64,000 nt of DNA from Fodinibius halophilus (GTDB lineage Bacteria > Bacteroidota > Rhodothermia > Balneolales > Balneolaceae). The DNA lies in NCBI RefSeq assembly GCF_011059105.1, contig NZ_JAALLS010000013.1, positions 36,893 to 100,892 on the forward strand, read 5' to 3'. Shown here in pieces: positions 1-8,336 of the stretch (the first letter of the stretch is position 1; every line of letters begins with the position of its first letter). The position numbers and the translations under genes are program-made. A model generated the notes under the pieces. That model did no database searches, was not told where the DNA came from, and worked only from the letters and a program-made list of their open reading frames with translations.

Positions 1-430
1 TGACAAGCAAGTTGTAATATGATTTTTAAACTCGGAGAGCTGAACTTCCCATTACCCATCATTAGGATTGTGAGGGCTTGGGGGAATACTGTCTGAGGCT
101 CCGCAGAGAAGACTTTTCCCTGTCCCTCCAATGTAGTGGGCATGGCTTTTAACAAAAGACGTCTGTCATCTGGATCCATCGGCCGGCGAACAGGGTGACA
201 TGGCTTTTGCTGAGTAAAGAAGGTTCTCTTTATTGATAAGAGAGTTAAACAGCTTTAAGTGACTAATCGAAATGTGAGTATCGTATGGTCGCACTGAAGT
301 ACGGCCTACCTATTTTTCCAGCTTGAGCGTAAATAATCCGTCATCAGTCACCAATCTTACTTCTTTGCCGTTTTGTCACTTAGTTCTCTAACCTATAGCC
401 TTATCCCCACCCATTTAGAAAAACAAAGTA
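1..430. other. gene-free stretch at window edge
   Basis: No convincing coding sequence, tRNA or known RNA is visible on either strand. The region follows the terminator of the minus-strand operon and may belong to the intergenic space or the 3' end of a gene outside the window. Confidence 0.5.
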
Positions 431-479
431 TATAAAAAAGAAAAGGTTGCCCTTCCCTATATCAGGGAGAACAACCTTC
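431..479 (-). terminator. Rho-independent terminator of the GMC/DUF1080 operon
   Basis: Read on the minus strand, AAGGTTG and CAACCTT (472-478 and 443-449) form the outer stem, with an inner CTCCCT/AGGGAAG stem. A T-rich run follows towards 431. It sits 26 nt after the stop codon of the gluconate-2-dehydrogenase subunit-3-like gene and would end that operon. Confidence 0.75.
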
Positions 480-504
480 CAAAATATAATCCGACGAAGA
501 AGAA

Positions 505-1113
505 TTAACTCTTCTTATCGGTTAGACCAATATGCTCCAGAGCTTCATGCGAACATCCTTGCCAATCGTTCGGCTGGTTGCCCTGGTAACCGATATCTTC
601 GATCCCCATTTTGCTGGACCAAAAGCCCGAGGCCACTAAGTCTCTGAACTGATTAAAGAAGTTAACCCCCTGCTGCATCTCCGGTTTAGCTTCGTCGGGA
701 TAGGCAATTTCATCCAGCATCTCTTTCTTTTGAGAATCTGAACAATCAATAAATTTGGCATTAAACCGCTTTTGGCACTGCACATCCAGCCATTTTAACC
801 CGCCCCGGATTGGCGTCTGGTAATAAGGGCGATCCAGCATCGTAAAATCGATAAACTGGGGCACACCCGCATCTTCGGCATTGCCCGAGCGTTCATCGGC
901 CGGGATAATCATATTACCCAGCTGACGAACCGTCTCGAACTCGTGATCTGTAAAGAATTGAGAATTCCACTTCTCCAGATCCTCTTCAGTTACATGCTTC
1001 CAGAATTCATGCTGCTCGGCAGCCTTTTGGGGAGCTGTCTGGCATCCTGTCATCGCAAATCCGGCAGCTAATGTACCAAGTGAAAGTGTTTTTAAAGCTT
1101 CTCTTCTATCCAT
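505..1113 (-). CDS. gluconate 2-dehydrogenase subunit 3 family protein, exported
   Basis: A 202-residue protein. Its N-terminus reads DRREALKTL followed by a hydrophobic stretch and TGC (Cys24), so it looks like a Tat-type signal that is also a lipobox. The rest (about residues 35-195) resembles the gluconate_2-dh3 family (PF13618), small subunits that chaperone or export a GMC flavoprotein partner; that partner lies immediately upstream with a 39-nt gap. From family knowledge, such pairs make up membrane-linked dehydrogenases of gluconate, fructose, glucose or glucosides. The substrate here is not readable from sequence. It is the last gene of the operon and is followed by a strong hairpin terminator. 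Confidence 0.85.
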   Translation of the reverse strand: MDRREALKTLSLGTLAAGFAMTGCQTAPQKAAEQHEFWKHVTEEDLEKWNSQFFTDHEFETVRQLGNMIIPADERSGNAEDAGVPQFIDFTMLDRPYYQTPIRGGLKWLDVQCQKRFNAKFIDCSDSQKKEMLDEIAYPDEAKPEMQQGVNFFNQFRDLVASGFWSSKMGIEDIGYQGNQPNDWQGCSHEALEHIGLTDKKS

Positions 1114-1152
1114 ATTATTTTTGCAGTCAATAGTTAAAAAGAACAGGCCCGG

Positions 1153-2865
1153 TTAAATATTTCTTTTTTTCATTTGATCGGTGATATACTCCGATGCTCT
1201 CATCGAGAGGGCCAAAATAGTCCATGTCGGGTTTTTGTGAGGCTGCGATACAAAAGAACCTCCATCTACCACAAACAGATTGTCGACGTCATGAGCCTGG
1301 CAATATTTATTGAGTACTGAGCTCTTCGGATCATCTCCCATGCGGGTAGTACCAACTTCATGGATAATCTGTCCCGGCTCGGTGATACCATAGCCATCCT
1401 CTTTTCCGGGCATATCACCCAGCGTTTCTCCACCCATTTCGTCAATAATCTCGCGAAATGTTTCCTGCATATGTTTTACCTGCTTATATTCCTGGTCGCT
1501 CCACTCATAATTGAATCGAAGTACCGGAATACCCCACTCATCAACCATATTGGGATCAATTTCACAGTAATTATCTTCGTAAGCAATACTTTCGCCACGT
1601 CCCGATAAACCAACCACCGAACCGTAATAACGGCGGTAATCTTCTTTAAGACTCTTTCCATAGCCTCCTCTTCCATTGGGCTTATCCTGGAAGATATCAT
1701 TATAATTTTGGATACCGCCCATAAAACCATAACTGGGCATTCCGCGGCCGCCCCACAGTTCTACGTGATATCCACGTGCAAAGTCCAGTTTACTATTATC
1801 TTTCCACCACGGAATGTACAAGTGGCCTCCGCCGACCCCATCTTCATTATGAGTGGGCATATTCATCAATTCCGGGATCAAGCCGGCAACGGAAGTTCCC
1901 GTAGAATCCATCAGGTATTTGCCCACGACGCCACTTGAATTTGCAAGTCCGTTAGGAAAATCCTTTGATTTAGAATTAAGCAGCAAACGTGCCGACTCAC
2001 AGGCACTGGCAGCGAGCACCACAACTCTCGACTTCACTTTATACTCCTTGCCATCCTTTTTATCTACATACGAAACTCCGGTAGCCTTACCATCACTATA
2101 GGTAACTTCCCGAACCATCGCATTATTGATGATTTTTAGATTCCCGGTCTTTCGTGCCGGTGGCAATAGCACCGAGGGAGAAGAAAAGTTAGAATGTGTA
2201 GCACAACTTCTATTGCACTGCCCACAATAGTGACAGGGAGCACGATCGTTAATAGATTCCGTGATTATTGATAGGCGTGAGGGTATCATGGGGATTCCCA
2301 TATCATCACAAGCATTTTTTATAAGATGCTCATAACAACGCGGCTCCGGGGGATCCATAAAGATACCGCCCGGCTCATTAGGAATTCCTTCGTTAGTGCC
2401 AAAAACTCCAACAAGACGATCTACTTTATCATAATAGGGAGAAATCTCTTCGTAGCTAATAGGCCAGTCATCCCCGCGCCCATCAACACTTTTAGCCCTA
2501 AAATCATCCGGACCGAAGCGCAGAGAAATACGCCCCCAGTGGTTGGTACGTCCCCCAAGCATACGACCCCGAAACCAGCTGAAATTGGTACCGTCAGTAG
2601 TTGTGTAGGGTTCCCCCTCTATATCCCAACCACCAAAGCAAGCATCAAACTCACCAAAAGGTTGCTTATCTGTTGGGCCACCGCGCCTGGGAGTCTCATA
2701 GGGCCAGGTAAACATGGCGAATTCCTCAGAATCAAACCACCCACCTGCTTCAAGAATTAATACATTAAGACCGGCCTTAGTAAGTTCATGGGCGGCCATT
2801 CCCCCGCCAGCACCGGAGCCGACGATACAAACATCATACTTTTCTGAACTTTCAATAATCTGCAT
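1153..2865 (-). CDS. GMC family FAD-dependent oxidoreductase, candidate glycoside 3-dehydrogenase large subunit
   Basis: A 570-residue protein with the FAD-binding GSGAGG at residues 16-21, the GMC block around RMLGGRTNHWG (101-111), HEVGTTRMG (502-510) and the C-terminal active-site pair His543/Asn545. It has no signal peptide of its own, which fits export as a hitch-hiker with the Tat-type small subunit encoded next. Four cysteines (211, 214, 217, 221) in a CxxCxxCxxxC pattern could ligate an iron-sulfur cluster, as related FAD glucose dehydrogenases carry a 3Fe-4S cluster with different spacing. With DUF1080 and isomerase neighbours the best guess is oxidation of a sugar or glycoside to its 3-keto form (inference). 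The electron acceptor, usually a cytochrome c, is not in the window. Confidence 0.85.
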   Translation of the reverse strand: MQIIESSEKYDVCIVGSGAGGGMAAHELTKAGLNVLILEAGGWFDSEEFAMFTWPYETPRRGGPTDKQPFGEFDACFGGWDIEGEPYTTTDGTNFSWFRGRMLGGRTNHWGRISLRFGPDDFRAKSVDGRGDDWPISYEEISPYYDKVDRLVGVFGTNEGIPNEPGGIFMDPPEPRCYEHLIKNACDDMGIPMIPSRLSIITESINDRAPCHYCGQCNRSCATHSNFSSPSVLLPPARKTGNLKIINNAMVREVTYSDGKATGVSYVDKKDGKEYKVKSRVVVLAASACESARLLLNSKSKDFPNGLANSSGVVGKYLMDSTGTSVAGLIPELMNMPTHNEDGVGGGHLYIPWWKDNSKLDFARGYHVELWGGRGMPSYGFMGGIQNYNDIFQDKPNGRGGYGKSLKEDYRRYYGSVVGLSGRGESIAYEDNYCEIDPNMVDEWGIPVLRFNYEWSDQEYKQVKHMQETFREIIDEMGGETLGDMPGKEDGYGITEPGQIIHEVGTTRMGDDPKSSVLNKYCQAHDVDNLFVVDGGSFVSQPHKNPTWTILALSMRASEYITDQMKKRNI

Positions 2866-2918
2866 ATGCGAAATACCTGTTTAATGATTTTAGACTATAG
2901 GATATTGAGGTTGAACAA

Positions 2919-3722
2919 TCAGTTCGTCATATCTTTAACTTTAATATTTCGGAACCATACATCATTACCGTGATCCTGCAGGCCAATATGTCCTTCTTTG
3001 GCAACATCCACGAAACCTTCAAAATCATCGAACTTGCTATTAGCTACCATCTCCTTCCAGTCATCAGTCCACAGGTGATACTCAAGAACCTTTTCCCCAT
3101 TCTGGAAATGAACAACGGTGCCTTGGTATACCAAAATGCGCACTTCATTCCATTCGCCATGCGGATTAGCATTTTGAGGCTCAGCAGGTATCATATCATA
3201 TAGTGCTCCGGCTTGGCGATTCCCATTTTCACCTAAGCGGGCATCAGGATGATTTTCATTATCCAGGATCTGCATCTCCGGAGCTGATTTCCAGATTGGC
3301 TCGCCGTTTTCTCCACACTGTTCTTCAGCTAAGTAGAAAATGCCACTATTACCACCTTTGGTCACTTTCCATTCCAGCTTTAGCTCAAAATCACTGTATT
3401 TTTTCTTACTGATAATATCTCCACCGCCCCCAGCTTCACCGGCACCAGAGCCAATAACTTTAATAGCACCGTTTTCTACCGTCCATCCTTTTTCAGGAAA
3501 TCCATCTTTACAATATCCACGCCAGTGTTCCCCTGGATTTTCGCCATCGAACAGTAACGTCCAGCCATCATCTTTTTCCGCATCACTTAACGTATTAGGC
3601 GGGATATCAGCTTCTACAGTTTCATTCTCTTTATCGTTATCCTTTTTTTCTGATGACTGACATCCTACGATGAGTAAGCCCATCCCAATAATGGCCAGTA
3701 ATATTACTCTGCTTGTATTCAT
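2919..3722 (-). CDS. DUF1080 (3-keto-disaccharide hydrolase-like) lipoprotein
   Basis: A 267-residue lipoprotein. The signal peptide ends in LIVGC, with lipidated Cys21, followed by an acidic linker. From about residue 45 to the end it matches the DUF1080/PF06439 jelly-roll family (GWTLLFDGE start, WKVTKGGNSGIFY, MQILDNE, the ALYDMIP block and IGLQDHG near the end). Members characterised in Bacteroides and elsewhere cleave 3-keto-glycosides or 3-keto-disaccharides. The GMC dehydrogenase lies 53 nt downstream and the isomerase 189 nt upstream, so the predicted role is hydrolysis of the oxidised glycoside at the cell surface or in the periplasm. Specificity cannot be read from sequence. Confidence 0.85.
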   Translation of the reverse strand: MNTSRVILLAIIGMGLLIVGCQSSEKKDNDKENETVEADIPPNTLSDAEKDDGWTLLFDGENPGEHWRGYCKDGFPEKGWTVENGAIKVIGSGAGEAGGGGDIISKKKYSDFELKLEWKVTKGGNSGIFYLAEEQCGENGEPIWKSAPEMQILDNENHPDARLGENGNRQAGALYDMIPAEPQNANPHGEWNEVRILVYQGTVVHFQNGEKVLEYHLWTDDWKEMVANSKFDDFEGFVDVAKEGHIGLQDHGNDVWFRNIKVKDMTN

Positions 3723-3911
3723 AATAATTAGTATTTAAAGTTATTAACTGTCTGTTTTTAAAATTCTATTCATTTGAACGGGTGAAGTTGTGTTATCCTG
3801 TCAAAACCGTTCTGCCACCAATAAAAAACAATACTCCGAAAGAAATGAAGTTTTAAATCACTTGCAACCTCTGCATTGAAATAACAACATTATCTTTGCA
3901 GTCGCAACATG

Positions 3912-4865
3912 TTAGCCGGCATCCAGTTGCGCCCGGATATCAAGTAGTAGTTTTTTAGTTGCTTTAATACCTTCAAATTCGCTGAGTGCATCCCCTTCGT
4001 ATTCTATTCCAATGTAACCGTTATACCCTGCCTCGTGGATGATCTGGATCATCTTTTTAAAATCGATCGTTGTTTCCTGTCCCCGCTTATCAAAGGCATA
4101 GCTTTTTGCGCTAACTCCTTTTGCAAAAGGCATCATTTCTTTAACTCCCTGGTAGCGGTCATATTCCTCGACACATTCCCCCTCCCACCGGGCTCCGCCT
4201 TCTCTTTTGATGCAGAAATTACCAAAGTCTGGCAGGGTACCGCAATTGTCCATTGCCACTTGTCTCATCACTTCACCAAGCCATTGTGCGTCAGAAGAGT
4301 AACCTCCGTGGTTTTCGACAATTATATTTATTCCATAATCTTTAGCAAACTCTGCAAGCCGGCCTAACCCATCTACTGCCGCCTGTTTCTGCTCATGAGG
4401 GCTACCGTCACCATAAGTATTTACCCGGATAGAATGACATCCCAGGTATTCTGCGGCTTCCACCCATTTATAATGGTTTTCAACGGCCTCTATTCGTTTT
4501 TGCTGATCGGTTACTGCTAAGTCTCCTTCACCATCGACCATGATGAGCAGCTGCTCAACTCCCAGATCATCGCATCGGCTATTCATCTCATCCAGATAAG
4601 AGGGGTCATTTACTTTATCTGTAAAAAACTGATTCACATACTCTACTGCAGTAATCCCAAACTCATTTTTAGTCGTTTCAGCAAACTCAAGGTGATCAAT
4701 CTTACCGTCAAAGATATGTCGGTGTAAACTCCATTCTGCCAATGAAATATCAAACAATGACTTAGCACGAGGTTCGGATTGTAAAAGCATTGCTTTTACC
4801 AACCCCGGTGTACTTACAGATACAGATGCAAGCCCGGCAATTTTAAGAAAGTTCTTCCTTTCCAT
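3912..4865 (-). CDS. exported sugar phosphate isomerase/epimerase (xylose-isomerase-like TIM barrel)
   Basis: A 317-residue protein. The N-terminus (ERKNFLKIAGLASVSV) is a signal sequence resembling Tat signals but with RK instead of RR. The body fits the AP-endonuclease-2/xylose-isomerase-like TIM barrel: IIVENHGG (Glu184), TLPDFGNF (Asp213) and GIEYEGD (Glu288) are the expected metal ligands. It is the first gene of the minus-strand operon and starts 112 nt from a LacI-type operator. Known exported relatives act on keto-sugars rather than phosphates, so a role in epimerising or isomerising a 3-keto-sugar is plausible (inference). Confidence 0.82.
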   Translation of the reverse strand: MERKNFLKIAGLASVSVSTPGLVKAMLLQSEPRAKSLFDISLAEWSLHRHIFDGKIDHLEFAETTKNEFGITAVEYVNQFFTDKVNDPSYLDEMNSRCDDLGVEQLLIMVDGEGDLAVTDQQKRIEAVENHYKWVEAAEYLGCHSIRVNTYGDGSPHEQKQAAVDGLGRLAEFAKDYGINIIVENHGGYSSDAQWLGEVMRQVAMDNCGTLPDFGNFCIKREGGARWEGECVEEYDRYQGVKEMMPFAKGVSAKSYAFDKRGQETTIDFKKMIQIIHEAGYNGYIGIEYEGDALSEFEGIKATKKLLLDIRAQLDAG

Positions 4866-4977
4866 TAGCAGTCAACCTTATTTATTAAAAGTAACCCAAC
4901 AAAATTTTTAAATAACAACCTTTTTTTTCTTGAATTAGTCAAGATATATAAGGCATTTTTAGTTTTTTTCACATTTA

Positions 4978-4991
4978 TGGAAGCGGTTCCA
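4978..4991. promoter_or_regulatory. LacI/GalR-family operator
   Basis: TGGAAGCGGTTCCA is a 14-nt near-perfect palindrome with TGGAA/TTCCA arms and the central CG typical of LacI/GalR-family sites. It lies 113 nt upstream of the isomerase start and 320 nt upstream of the LacI-type gene, so it most likely controls the minus-strand operon, and possibly the regulator itself through looping. Confidence 0.7.
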
Positions 4992-5191
4992 ATTTTTAAA
5001 AAATGGGATTGTTATTTGTCCCTTGACATCATTTACGATAAAATCATAGTGGATATAAATTGCTCAATTTAGTCTGATAAATATTATAACTTATCGTAAT
5101 TTCATGGTAGCATATAAACAGACTATCTGGGCATAAATAAAATAGTAGTGCTTAGTACTAATATGTATAATCCTTTTTTTCTCTTTTAAAA

Positions 5192-5213
5192 AGGACCAAA
5201 GGTCCTATTTTTG
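5192..5213 (+). promoter_or_regulatory. candidate promoter (-7 element) with overlapping palindrome for the LacI-type gene
   Basis: TATTTTTG at 5206-5213 matches the Bacteroidota -7 consensus TAnnTTTG. The perfect palindrome AGGACC-AAA-GGTCCT (5192-5206) abuts it and shares one base. A clear -33 TTG is absent at the usual spacing. The palindrome could be an autoregulatory site or a factor-binding site replacing the -33 element. The predicted leader to the GTG start is about 90 nt. Confidence 0.5.
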
Positions 5214-5309
5214 TAGAACCTTCATTTCCCCAGGCTAATAACCGATGACTAACACAACAAAATGTAAAGTGTTAGAGTAAACTTAATTATTAACGAAAAC
5301 GACGTAGCA

Positions 5310-6308
5310 GTGAAAGTTACACTCAAAGATATTGCTGAAGATACCGGCTATTCTATTTCTACTATATCTCGTGCCTTAAATGGTCTTGATAAAACCAGTA
5401 CCAAAGCTAAACGCGAAATCTTAAAAAGTGCCCGAAAACTCAACTATCCTCTGCACAACAAAATTGATAGTGCAACGGCCACGGGAGATTTAAATGTAAT
5501 GCTTATTACCGGGGTTGAAATAGGAGAATTTTACGCTTCGTTTTTTAACGGTATCAATAATGCTGCTTCTCGTGAAAAGGTGCGCTTGAGCTTAACAAGC
5601 CTGGAAAATGAGATCCCGGACCTGCAGGAAATTGCTAATAATATTGAAGAGCAATCCTACAATGGCCTCATTATCAATACCCCTCGTTTTAGCACGGCCC
5701 AATATCGTAAGCTCAAAGAAGCTCTGCCCGATGACTTCCCTGTTATCTCTAACGAGGTGCTTGATAACCAGATTTTTGACACCGTTGGTTTCGATAATTA
5801 CAGTGCCGGCAATTTAGTTGCCAAACATTTTGAAGATCGGGGCTATACAACATGCGGTATTATTCGGGGCCCTTCTGAAAAGACGGCTGCACGCCTTCGA
5901 GGACATGGATTTACGGATTATATTAACGGTGTAGAAGACATGGAAATTTTACTGGAAGCCGAAGGGAACTACTCTTTTGATTCAGGAGTTCAGGCATTCC
6001 AGGCTTTCGAGCAGCTAGAAGAAAAACCCAGTGCTATCTTTTCTGCTAATGACAATATGTGCAAAGCTTTTATGAAAGAAGCGATGTTAGAGGGGTACAC
6101 TTTCCCGGATGATATTGCTATTGTTGGTTTTGATGACCTGCCGATGTGCCGAAATCACCGCCCTACCATTTCATCTGTTCATACAGACTATGAACTGCTG
6201 GGGAAAGTATCCATCCAGAAGATGAAAGAGATGCTTGCTAATCCTGAAGATCCTAAGACACTGCTAAGCTTGGTGCCGGTGGAACTTAATGTTCGGGAAT
6301 CTTCATAA
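5310..6308 (+). CDS. LacI family transcriptional regulator
   Basis: A 332-residue protein with a GTG start; the helix-turn-helix begins at residue 3 (TLKDIAEDTGYSISTISRAL), so no earlier start is needed. Residues 60-330 form the periplasmic-binding-protein-like sensor domain, including SANDNMCKAFMKEA and IAIVGFDDLPMCR, typical of the family. It lies opposite the sugar oxidation operon and next to a LacI-type operator, so it is the likely repressor or activator of that operon. The effector is probably a sugar or sugar derivative but cannot be named. Confidence 0.93.
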   Translation: MKVTLKDIAEDTGYSISTISRALNGLDKTSTKAKREILKSARKLNYPLHNKIDSATATGDLNVMLITGVEIGEFYASFFNGINNAASREKVRLSLTSLENEIPDLQEIANNIEEQSYNGLIINTPRFSTAQYRKLKEALPDDFPVISNEVLDNQIFDTVGFDNYSAGNLVAKHFEDRGYTTCGIIRGPSEKTAARLRGHGFTDYINGVEDMEILLEAEGNYSFDSGVQAFQAFEQLEEKPSAIFSANDNMCKAFMKEAMLEGYTFPDDIAIVGFDDLPMCRNHRPTISSVHTDYELLGKVSIQKMKEMLANPEDPKTLLSLVPVELNVRESS

Positions 6309-6344
6309 TCAAAGATCTTTAATATCAGAAGATAGTAACCAACT

Positions 6345-7136
6345 TTACTCCTCAGGAGCCAACTCTTTACTAAACATCCACTCATATAAATGAGGATTAC
6401 GATAAGCCTGTACCCAGGCTCCAACGTGTCCTTCATCAGGGTACTCAGTAAAGCCGGGCGAACCACCTGCAAGCTGAATAGCATCTACCATAGTACGAGA
6501 GTACTCCGGTTTTACTGTTTTATCTTTGCTTCCGTGAAAGACCCACAAAGGTATATCCGTTAGTATAAATGCACGGCTCACATCCCCTCCCCCGCATACC
6601 GGTGCAGCGGCAGCAAATTTTCGGGGATAGCGCTGGATAATATCAAACGTTCCAAATCCTCCCATTGAGATACCTGTCACATAGAGCCGGTTTTTGTCCA
6701 CGGTGTACTTCTTCTGTAGCTTTTCAAGTAGCTCAATCGTAAGCCTCATCGGCTCACTAGGATGCTCCAGCATGGGTTGTGTAAAAGTAGTCGTATCACG
6801 CAATGCCTTGAGTGAAGACCAATACTCTCCTTTGGGAACCTGTGGAGCCAACACAAAAGCAGGGTACTTCTTACGCATCGTGGGATCTGCAAAATGGGAA
6901 ACGCCCCATTTTAACTGGCTGTAGTTATCACTGCCTCGTTCCCCTGCTCCATGCAAAAAGAGCACAAGAGGGTAACTTTTGGAACTATCATAATCCGCTG
7001 GTTTGAGCAGGCGGTATTGCAGTTCATTACCCAAGCTATCGCTATAGCTATGGGCTTTAAAATCTGTAATCTGGGCTGTTGCAAGCTGGCACATTACCAG
7101 CACCAAAAGCGGGGTAATAATTTCTTTTTTTAGCAT
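6345..7136 (-). CDS. secreted alpha/beta hydrolase (esterase/phospholipase-carboxylesterase type)
   Basis: A 263-residue protein from the ATG at 7136. A longer reading frame from 7169 exists, but the Met at 7136 is preceded by AAGGTGAT and begins a proper signal peptide (LKKEIITPLLVLVMCQLATAQ). The catalytic triad is visible: Ser in GISMGGFG, Asp in HGSKDKTV and His in PDEGHVGAW. HGAGERGSDN supplies the oxyanion region. Such proteins are usually annotated as prolyl-oligopeptidase-like or putative esterases. It converges on the LacI-type gene with 36 nt between stops. Substrate unknown; a role with the sugar operon is possible but unsupported. Confidence 0.85.
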   Translation of the reverse strand: MLKKEIITPLLVLVMCQLATAQITDFKAHSYSDSLGNELQYRLLKPADYDSSKSYPLVLFLHGAGERGSDNYSQLKWGVSHFADPTMRKKYPAFVLAPQVPKGEYWSSLKALRDTTTFTQPMLEHPSEPMRLTIELLEKLQKKYTVDKNRLYVTGISMGGFGTFDIIQRYPRKFAAAAPVCGGGDVSRAFILTDIPLWVFHGSKDKTVKPEYSRTMVDAIQLAGGSPGFTEYPDEGHVGAWVQAYRNPHLYEWMFSKELAPEE

Positions 7137-7383
7137 GATCACCTTTTCTAAAAAGTTCAGAGATAACAATTATTTCATAAAACATAAATATATCAACCTT
7201 CTCGATCTACCTTCATTGGAGGCAAATTCTTTTCCTGACACATTAAAAAAGAGTTCCATAATGAGATCTCATGCACTTACCTCCCCCTCTTGAATTCGTA
7301 ACCACTGGTGGTAAGAGAGATTTAGGGAGATTGATTCTTCGGTCTTACAGTACAAACCAATGGGGATCTGAAATCCCGTCATA

Positions 7384-7408
7384 TCATCCTGAATTCAGTT
7401 TAGGATGA
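7384..7408. repeat. TCATCCT hairpin, member of the TGTCATTCTGA-type repeat family
   Basis: TCATCCT (7384-7390) and AGGATGA (7402-7408) flank an 11-nt loop. The arms resemble the ends of the repeat at 29802-29882 and the single arm at 56783. Confidence 0.5.
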
Positions 7409-7803
7409 CAAGGTAAGCGAATAGCATAGAGAGCAAGTGCTGTTATAGAGGATTTACGGTTTCCTTATAGGGGGTTTGGGGGAATTGCGGGAACGTCTAT
7501 CATAAAAGCAATAAGAGCCACAAAGCAATATATTTCTTTACGGTTATAAAAAGTTCAAAATCTACAATTCCCACAATACTTTTTTGGTTCGTTTTTTGGT
7601 AACAAAAAATGAACAGCACACCCCAGTCATATCGACTATCATCGCAGTGAGATAAAAAAAAGATCTCGATCCCCCGACCGATTGACACGATAACATGGCT
7701 GCTTTTAATGTGGTTTTTCAATCAGGAATCTGTATTTCAATAAATAGATGAGCAGTATCATCCCCTCCTTCAGATAGCATCCCGTGTTTTTTCAGCAGAA
7801 AAC

Positions 7804-7822
7804 TGCCCAAAGGGGGACTTTT
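7804..7822 (+). repeat. 19-nt direct repeat, copy 1
   Basis: TGCCCAAAGGGGGACTTTT is identical to the sequence at 29989-30007, in the same orientation. Both are followed closely by CTTGCTC. Confidence 0.7.
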
Positions 7823-7871
7823 CCTTGCTCCTTCAACGGTTGCATATGGGTTGTTTCGGATAGGGGTATTG

Positions 7872-7915
7872 CTTTATATAATTCGCCAGACGGCAACCCC
7901 AGCCGCCCGACGAGG
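7872..7915 (+). repeat. 44-nt dispersed repeat, copy 1
   Basis: Starts CTTTATATAATTCGCC and ends GACGAGG. It is 41/44 identical to the reverse complement of 57754-57797. The central potential stem (CAGACGGC/GCCGCCCG) has two mismatches in this copy. Confidence 0.75.
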
Positions 7916-8017
7916 GGTGGGAAATTCTCCAAGATGACGAGGCAGGGTTTTGTTCTGAAACCTGCATAAGCGAAGCTGCCATTGACGACAAACCGTTATT
8001 ACAGCACATTATTCAGA

Positions 8018-8043
8018 TGTCACTCCGAACATAGTGAGGAGTC
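8018..8043 (+). repeat. degenerate TGTCATTCTGA-type repeat
   Basis: TGTCACTCCGAACATAGTGA and the following GAGTC resemble the repeat arms at 29802 and 56783 with scattered substitutions. Confidence 0.4.
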
Positions 8044-8119
8044 CCAAGTTGTATAGCAGCATAGTATCCTTTCAGTAGCTGACTGCTGGTAATCTGAGTT
8101 GATACTACTCATCGTCGGG

Positions 8120-8165
8120 CTCCTCGGAGTGAAGAGGCCGTGGCATACCGCTCTTCTCCGAGGAG
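8120..8165. repeat. long imperfect hairpin
   Basis: CTCCTCGGAG (8120-8129) pairs with CTCCGAGGAG (8156-8165). AAGAG (8132-8136) pairs with CTCTT (8151-8155), with a 2-nt bulge TG and a 14-nt loop. No T-tract follows, so it is not an ordinary terminator. Confidence 0.6.
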
Positions 8166-8336
8166 GAACTTATAACCATATTTTGAGCAATATATAAGTC
8201 TCTTGGAGCTATAACAGACTACCCATAGTACTGCGCGATCGGCTACTATCGGTAGAGAACTTTAATGTAAGATTCCGCTATTTAATACCTATTACAGTCC
8301 ACCTAGCCGCCTTTATTGCGGCAGTTGACAACTCAT

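Larger units (their letters stand above)
4866..5309. other. divergent regulatory region between sugar operon and lacI-type gene
   Basis: This AT-rich 444-nt region separates the minus-strand operon from the plus-strand regulator. It contains a LacI-family operator palindrome at 4978-4991, a second perfect palindrome at 5192-5206 and an exact -7 promoter element at 5206-5213. No open reading frame of interest is present. Confidence 0.7.
7137..8336. other. gene-free repeat island 1
   Basis: About 1.2 kb without a credible gene. It holds several short palindromic repeats (listed separately) that recur in the islands at 29.1-30.7 and 56.6-57.8 kb. Short open frames here lack family resemblance. 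Confidence 0.7.

Noticed and set aside
3891-3898. TATCTTTG on the plus strand between DUF1080 and isomerase genes
   Set aside because: Exact -7 element but no -33 TTG at the right distance and would only drive antisense transcription.
8308-8324. GCCGC/GCGGC hairpin as icmF terminator
   Set aside because: Only a 5-bp stem and no T-tract.
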